Shown one piece after another: positions 60,730-64,000 of a stretch of DNA of 64,000 nucleotides. Made by a program: the position numbers and the translations under genes. The first letter of the stretch is position 1; every line of letters begins with the position of its first letter. Below the pieces are notes generated by a model that was not told the origin of the DNA, did no database searches, and saw nothing but the letters and a program-made list of their open reading frames with translations. Source of the DNA: Streptomyces cellulosae (GTDB lineage: Bacteria; Actinomycetota; Actinomycetes; Streptomycetales; Streptomycetaceae); assembly GCF_000721105.1 (NCBI RefSeq), contig NZ_JOEV01000004.1, positions 217,252 through 281,251 on the forward strand. Reading direction: 5' to 3'.

Positions 60730-60752
60730 TCGCTCCGGTCATCGTTGTCCGC

Positions 60753-61754
60753 ATGACCACCGCGACCTCCACTTCCGCCTCCGCCTCCACTTCCGCCTCC
60801 GCCTCCACGTCCACCTCTCACTCCGCCGTTCGTCCTCGCCACCCTCGTTCTGGTCCTCGTCCGACTCTGGACTGGCGGCTGCGTTTCGGCGCCCTCTCCC
60901 TCGTCTGGGGCTTCAGCTTCCTGCTCATCAAGGTGGGCACCGACGGGTACGCCCCCTTCCAGGTCACGCTGGGCCGCCTGGTGTTCGGCACGGCGGTGCT
61001 CGTCGCGGCGATGGCGGTCAGGCGGGAGCGGCTGCCACGGGGCACGCGCATCTGGGCGCATCTGGCGGTCGCCGCCCTGCTGCTCAACGCGCTGCCGTTC
61101 TCGCTGTTCGCCTACGCCGAGCTGACGATCCCGTCCACCCTCGCCGGTATCTGCAACGCGACCTCGCCGCTGTGGGGCATGGCACTGTCCGTGGTCGCCC
61201 TCTCCGAGGACCGGCCCACACGCGTCCGGGTCGCGGGTCTGGGCCTCGGCTTCCTGGGCGTCCTGACGGTTCTCGGCGCCTGGCAGGGCTTCCAGGGCCT
61301 GGACGCCACGGGCACCGCGATGGCCCTGCTGGCCTCCCTCAGCTACCCGATCGGCTGGATTTACGTCCGCCGCACCCTGGCCGGCTCCGGCCACTCGAAC
61401 CTGTCCCTGACCGGCGCCCAACTGCTGCTTGCCACGCTCCAACTGGCGGTCGTCACCCCGCTGTTCACGAGCGTTCCGGGCCACTTCCCGCTGGTCCCGC
61501 TGCTCGCCGTGGCCGCGCTGGGAGCCCTCGGGACGGGGCTCGCCGTACTCGTCCAGTACGGCTTGGTCGCCGAGGTCGGTCCGACGACCGCCCAGATGGT
61601 CACGTACTTCATCCCGGTCATCGCGACGGCCGCCGGTGTCGCGGTCCTCGGCGAGTCACTGAGCTGGTCCACCCCGGTCGGCGCGGTGATCGTGCTGGCG
61701 GGCGCGGCGCTCACCCAGGTCAGGCCGAAGGCCGATCCACAGCTGAAGCCTTAG
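60753..61754 (+). CDS. EamA/DMT-superfamily transporter
   Basis: This 333-residue ten-helix exporter has two EamA repeats (LSLVWGFSFLLIKVGTDGYA; LLASLSYPIGWIYVRRTLAG). The first 28 residues are almost only Ser, Thr and Ala, encoded by direct copies of a CCACTTCCGCCTCCG-type unit, an unusual slippage-prone leader. The ATG at 60753 follows the LysR operator region. Substrate export (amino acids or metabolites) is inferred from the family. Tandem repeats follow its stop codon. Confidence 0.92.
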   Translation: MTTATSTSASASTSASASTSTSHSAVRPRHPRSGPRPTLDWRLRFGALSLVWGFSFLLIKVGTDGYAPFQVTLGRLVFGTAVLVAAMAVRRERLPRGTRIWAHLAVAALLLNALPFSLFAYAELTIPSTLAGICNATSPLWGMALSVVALSEDRPTRVRVAGLGLGFLGVLTVLGAWQGFQGLDATGTAMALLASLSYPIGWIYVRRTLAGSGHSNLSLTGAQLLLATLQLAVVTPLFTSVPGHFPLVPLLAVAALGALGTGLAVLVQYGLVAEVGPTTAQMVTYFIPVIATAAGVAVLGESLSWSTPVGAVIVLAGAALTQVRPKADPQLKP

Positions 61755-61758
61755 CCAT

Positions 61759-61860
61759 GGCCCACGACCGCGGCCCTGACCATGAGGTCCTGGTCACGGC
61801 CCACGACCGCAGTCCTGACCAGGGAGTCCTGGTCATGGCCTACGACCCCGGTCCTCGCCA
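61759..61860. repeat. 39-bp tandem repeat after the EamA gene
   Basis: Units at 61759-61797 and 61798-61836 are closely similar 39-bp copies, followed by a 24-bp partial copy to 61860. They begin 4 bp after the EamA stop codon and fill most of the gap to the convergent MocR gene. Confidence 0.9.
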
Positions 61861-61903
61861 CAACCCCCGATCGGTGCCCTGGGCACAGCGCACGACCGAA
61901 GCG

Positions 61904-63235
61904 CTAGCCATAGCTGCGCATCGGGGCCGGTCCCACCGCGGAGGCGATCGCGTCCGCGAGCGGGCCGGCCTCTTCGGCGGTGAGGGTCGAGACGGTGACC
62001 CGGATGCCGGGCGGCGCGCTCTTCCGGAAGCGGGCGCCGGGTGCGACGGCCCAGCCGGAGTGCAGCAGACGAGCCACGACACCCGTCTCGTCGGGAACGG
62101 TGACCCACACGTTCATGCCGCTGCGCCCGTGGGCCGTGACGCCGCGCTCGGCGAGGGCGTCGATCAGCGCCTCCCGCCGGCTCCGGTAAGCGGCCGCCAC
62201 CGCAGGTCCGTCCACGGCACCGTCGGCCCACAGCCGGACCACGGCCCGCTGCGTCAGCAGGCTCACCCAGCCCGGCCCGAGGCGCTGCCGTCCTCTCACC
62301 CGGTCGACGGTGACGGTGTCCCCGGTCAGCACGGCGAGCCGCAGGTCGGGACCGTAGGCCTTGGCGACCGAGCGGACGAAGGCCCAGTGGCGTGTCACGC
62401 CGGCCAGCGGGTGCAGCGGCAGGTCGACGATGCCGTGGCCGTGGTCGTCCTCGATCAGCAAGGTCGCGGGGTGCGCGGCCAGGACGGAACGCAGGGCGCC
62501 CGCCCGCCGAGCGCTCACGGAGGCCCCGGTGGGATTCTGCGCGCGATCGGTGATGACGACGGCCCGCGCGCCCGCAGCCAGGGCGGCGCGCAGGTCGTCG
62601 GGCAGCGGCCCCTCGTCGTCGACGCCGACGGGGAGCGTACGCAGTCCGAGTGCCGGAACGAGATCGAGGGTCCGGCCCCAGCCCGGGTCCTCGACCGCGA
62701 CGCCGTCACCCGGTTTGAGGTGCGCGGCGAGGACGCGTTCGACGGCGTCCAGCGATCCGGAGGCCACGGTGAGCGGTCCGGCCGGCACACCGTCCGCGTC
62801 GAGGTCGGCCCGGGCGAGCCGCGCCAGCTCCGGCTCCACGGGCTCGGCCCCGTACAGGACAGGCTGCCGGTCGCCCTGCTCGGCCGCCGCCGCGAACGCC
62901 CGCGCGAGCGGCGGCAGCAGGGCGGGGTCCGGATTGCCGTCGGACAGGTCGCGCACCCCTGCCGGTACGTCCGCGCGCGTCATCTCGCGACTCGTCGTGG
63001 CGGGCTTGGACCGCACCCTGCTGCCCCGGCGTCCGGCGGTCTCGATGACCCCACGCTCGCGCAACGTGCGGTAGGCGGCGGCGACCGTGTTCGGGTTCAC
63101 GCCGAGCGTGGCCGCCAACTCACGCATGGGCGGCAGCAGTTGGCCCGGCTCCAGCTCACCGGCGCCCACCGCGCGTTCGACGCTCGCGGAAATGTCCGCC
63201 GCACGCCGACCTTCGATCGGATATTCTCCTAGCAC
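61904..63235 (-). CDS. MocR-type regulator (GntR/aminotransferase fusion)
   Basis: This 443-residue protein has an N-terminal GntR winged helix (LPPMRELAATLGVNPNTVAA, AYRTLRERGVIETAGRRGSR) and an aminotransferase-like domain. The PLP lysine is K292 in FVRSVAKAYGPDLRLAVL. It is divergent from a PPOX-class protein gene. MocR/PPOX pairs are frequent in actinobacteria, and the MocR presumably uses PLP to sense B6 status. The start is the GTG at 63235, only 12 bp from a perfect palindrome. Confidence 0.93.
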   Translation of the reverse strand: MLGEYPIEGRRAADISASVERAVGAGELEPGQLLPPMRELAATLGVNPNTVAAAYRTLRERGVIETAGRRGSRVRSKPATTSREMTRADVPAGVRDLSDGNPDPALLPPLARAFAAAAEQGDRQPVLYGAEPVEPELARLARADLDADGVPAGPLTVASGSLDAVERVLAAHLKPGDGVAVEDPGWGRTLDLVPALGLRTLPVGVDDEGPLPDDLRAALAAGARAVVITDRAQNPTGASVSARRAGALRSVLAAHPATLLIEDDHGHGIVDLPLHPLAGVTRHWAFVRSVAKAYGPDLRLAVLTGDTVTVDRVRGRQRLGPGWVSLLTQRAVVRLWADGAVDGPAVAAAYRSRREALIDALAERGVTAHGRSGMNVWVTVPDETGVVARLLHSGWAVAPGARFRKSAPPGIRVTVSTLTAEEAGPLADAIASAVGPAPMRSYG

Positions 63236-63246
63236 AAAGCCAATTA

Positions 63247-63258
63247 TGCACTAGTGCA
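63247..63258. promoter_or_regulatory. MocR/PPOX operator palindrome
   Basis: TGCACTAGTGCA is a perfect 12-bp palindrome in the short divergent gap between the MocR and PPOX genes, adjacent to the MocR start. It is a plausible MocR target that would control both genes. Confidence 0.55.
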
Positions 63259-63270
63259 ATGGAGACCACC

Positions 63271-63951
63271 ATGCAGGGGACCCCGCAGACGACGCCGCCC
63301 GCCGCCTACGCCACCACCGACCGTACGGTCCCCACACGCTCCCCCGACCGGGCCTCCTATGACAAGGACCTGGTACACGCGATACTCGACGAGGGCTACG
63401 TGTGCCACCTCGGCTTCGTCCGCGACGGCGCGCCGGTCGTCCTGCCCACGCTGTACGCCCGGGTCGGCGAGCGGCTCTACGTCCACGGCTCGACCGGCTC
63501 GCGTCCGCTGCGGATGACGGGACAGGCCGGCCCGGGCCTGCCGGTGTGCCTGACCGTCACGCATGTGGACGCGCTGATCCTGGCCCGTTCGGCCTTCCAC
63601 CACTCGATCAACTACCGCTCCGTGGTGGTGCACGGCGTCGCCCACGACGTGACCGACTCCGAGGAGAAGCGGATGGTCCTGGACGCGCTGGTCGACCATG
63701 TCGTCCCCGGCCGGGCCGCCGACTCAAGGCCCGCCAACCGGAAGGAACTCGCGGCCACCGCCGTGATCCGCCTCGACCTGAACGAGGTCTCCGCCAAGCT
63801 CCGGACCGGCGGCGTCAACGACGAACCCGAGGACCTCGCCCTCCCGCACTGGGCCGGCGTCGTCCCCCTCCGCAAGGGCTACGACACCCCGGTCGCCGAC
63901 GCCGGCCTGGCGCCCGGCACCGAACTCCCGGATTATCTCGCGACGTTCTGA
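63271..63951 (+). CDS. PPOX-class flavin-binding split-barrel protein
   Basis: This 226-residue pyridoxamine-5'-phosphate-oxidase-like protein has GYVCHLGFVRDGAPVVLPTL, YVHGSTGSRPLRM and VCLTVTHVDALILARSAFHH, followed by SINYRSVVVHGVAHDV. It may be a flavin-nucleotide-binding protein or B6-related oxidase, consistent with the divergent PLP-sensing MocR. The ATG at 63271 has a GGAGA ribosome-binding site; the earlier ATG at 63259 would sit on the operator edge. A terminator hairpin follows its stop. Confidence 0.93.
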   Translation: MQGTPQTTPPAAYATTDRTVPTRSPDRASYDKDLVHAILDEGYVCHLGFVRDGAPVVLPTLYARVGERLYVHGSTGSRPLRMTGQAGPGLPVCLTVTHVDALILARSAFHHSINYRSVVVHGVAHDVTDSEEKRMVLDALVDHVVPGRAADSRPANRKELAATAVIRLDLNEVSAKLRTGGVNDEPEDLALPHWAGVVPLRKGYDTPVADAGLAPGTELPDYLATF

Positions 63952-63954
63952 GGC

Positions 63955-63984
63955 GGGGGCCCTCCGAACGTACGAAGGGCCCCC
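63955..63984 (+). terminator. Hairpin terminator at the window end
   Basis: Perfect 9-bp arms (GGGGGCCCT at 63955-63963, complement at 63976-63984) with a 12-nt loop begin 3 bp after the PPOX stop codon. The C-rich run that follows is not a U-tract. Confidence 0.75.
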
Positions 63985-64000
63985 CGCCCCCCGCCCCCGT

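Overview
The window is high-GC, gene-dense actinobacterial chromosome and almost certainly Streptomyces. Codon third positions are nearly all G or C, GTG and TTG starts are frequent, and Tat and lipobox signals, a divergent third EF-Tu (tuf3) and many MocR, ROK, HxlR and LysR regulators are present. I see no rRNA, tRNA, CRISPR array, intact insertion sequence or classical biosynthetic gene cluster. About 65 genes are called, mostly short transcription units with frequent divergent regulator/target pairs.

Layout. 1-5.3 kb: an ABC exporter ATPase (cut by the window edge) divergent from a NarL-type two-component system, then a ROK repressor and a HutC-type GntR regulator that has a DasR-like palindrome upstream. 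5.5-16.3 kb: an ECF41 sigma factor, an alpha/beta hydrolase, a MocR regulator whose 3' end has been copied into a 38-bp tandem array, a Tat-exported PhoD phosphatase, an ACT-GNAT protein, a DUF885 peptidase, an Imm21-like protein, a rhodanese and an Lrp/AsnC regulator. 16.3-24.9 kb: sbcC/sbcD, a YigZ protein, a SixA-like phosphatase overlapping a CysRS-like protein, a CoA-binding protein and PobA. 25-33 kb: ArsR/CDF metal efflux, a YbaK deacylase, an XRE-cupin/EamA pair, two left-handed beta-helix proteins, a DedA protein, a membrane-anchored sigma-like/zinc-finger/ricin fusion and a hot-dog protein. 33.6-45.7 kb: a remnant of a secreted-type protein beside its intact paralogue, a spermidine-synthase-like protein, tuf3 with a structured leader, a TVP38 protein, a thiolase with an HxlR regulator, UppP, an SDR, apolipoprotein N-acyltransferase and a Gfo/Idh/MocA oxidoreductase. 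45.9-54.5 kb: a DinB protein, a lipoprotein, a TPR protein, uracil-DNA glycosylase, a peptide-type binding lipoprotein, two FabG-like reductases in an operon, an Excalibur protein and a HipA-like/DUF3037 pair. 54.5-57.6 kb: the clearest accessory stretch, with a broken tyrosine recombinase beside a large membrane protein joining a P-loop-less N-terminal domain to an extracytoplasmic type-1 periplasmic-binding fold. 58-64 kb: a Rieske lipoprotein, an isochorismatase-fold protein lacking its catalytic residues, two flavin-binding split-barrel proteins, a LysR/EamA pair and a second MocR.

How the genes work together. Most functional links are local. These are the HK/RR pair with the exporter, sbcCD (DNA end and hairpin processing), ArsR/CDF (metal export), divergent regulator/transporter pairs (XRE-cupin/EamA, LysR/EamA), HxlR/thiolase, MocR/PPOX, and the two SDRs transcribed together behind a TetR-like operator.

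The most distinctive sequence-level theme is intergenic minisatellite-like arrays at gene 3' ends. In at least two cases (9.05 kb and 38.4 kb) the first repeat unit contains the gene's own last codons and stop codon. The best candidates for undescribed biology are the sensor-like protein at 55-57.6 kb, the sigma-like/ricin fusion at 30.8-32.7 kb, and these 3'-end arrays. Functional names are family-level inferences from reading translated sequence; no database search was run.
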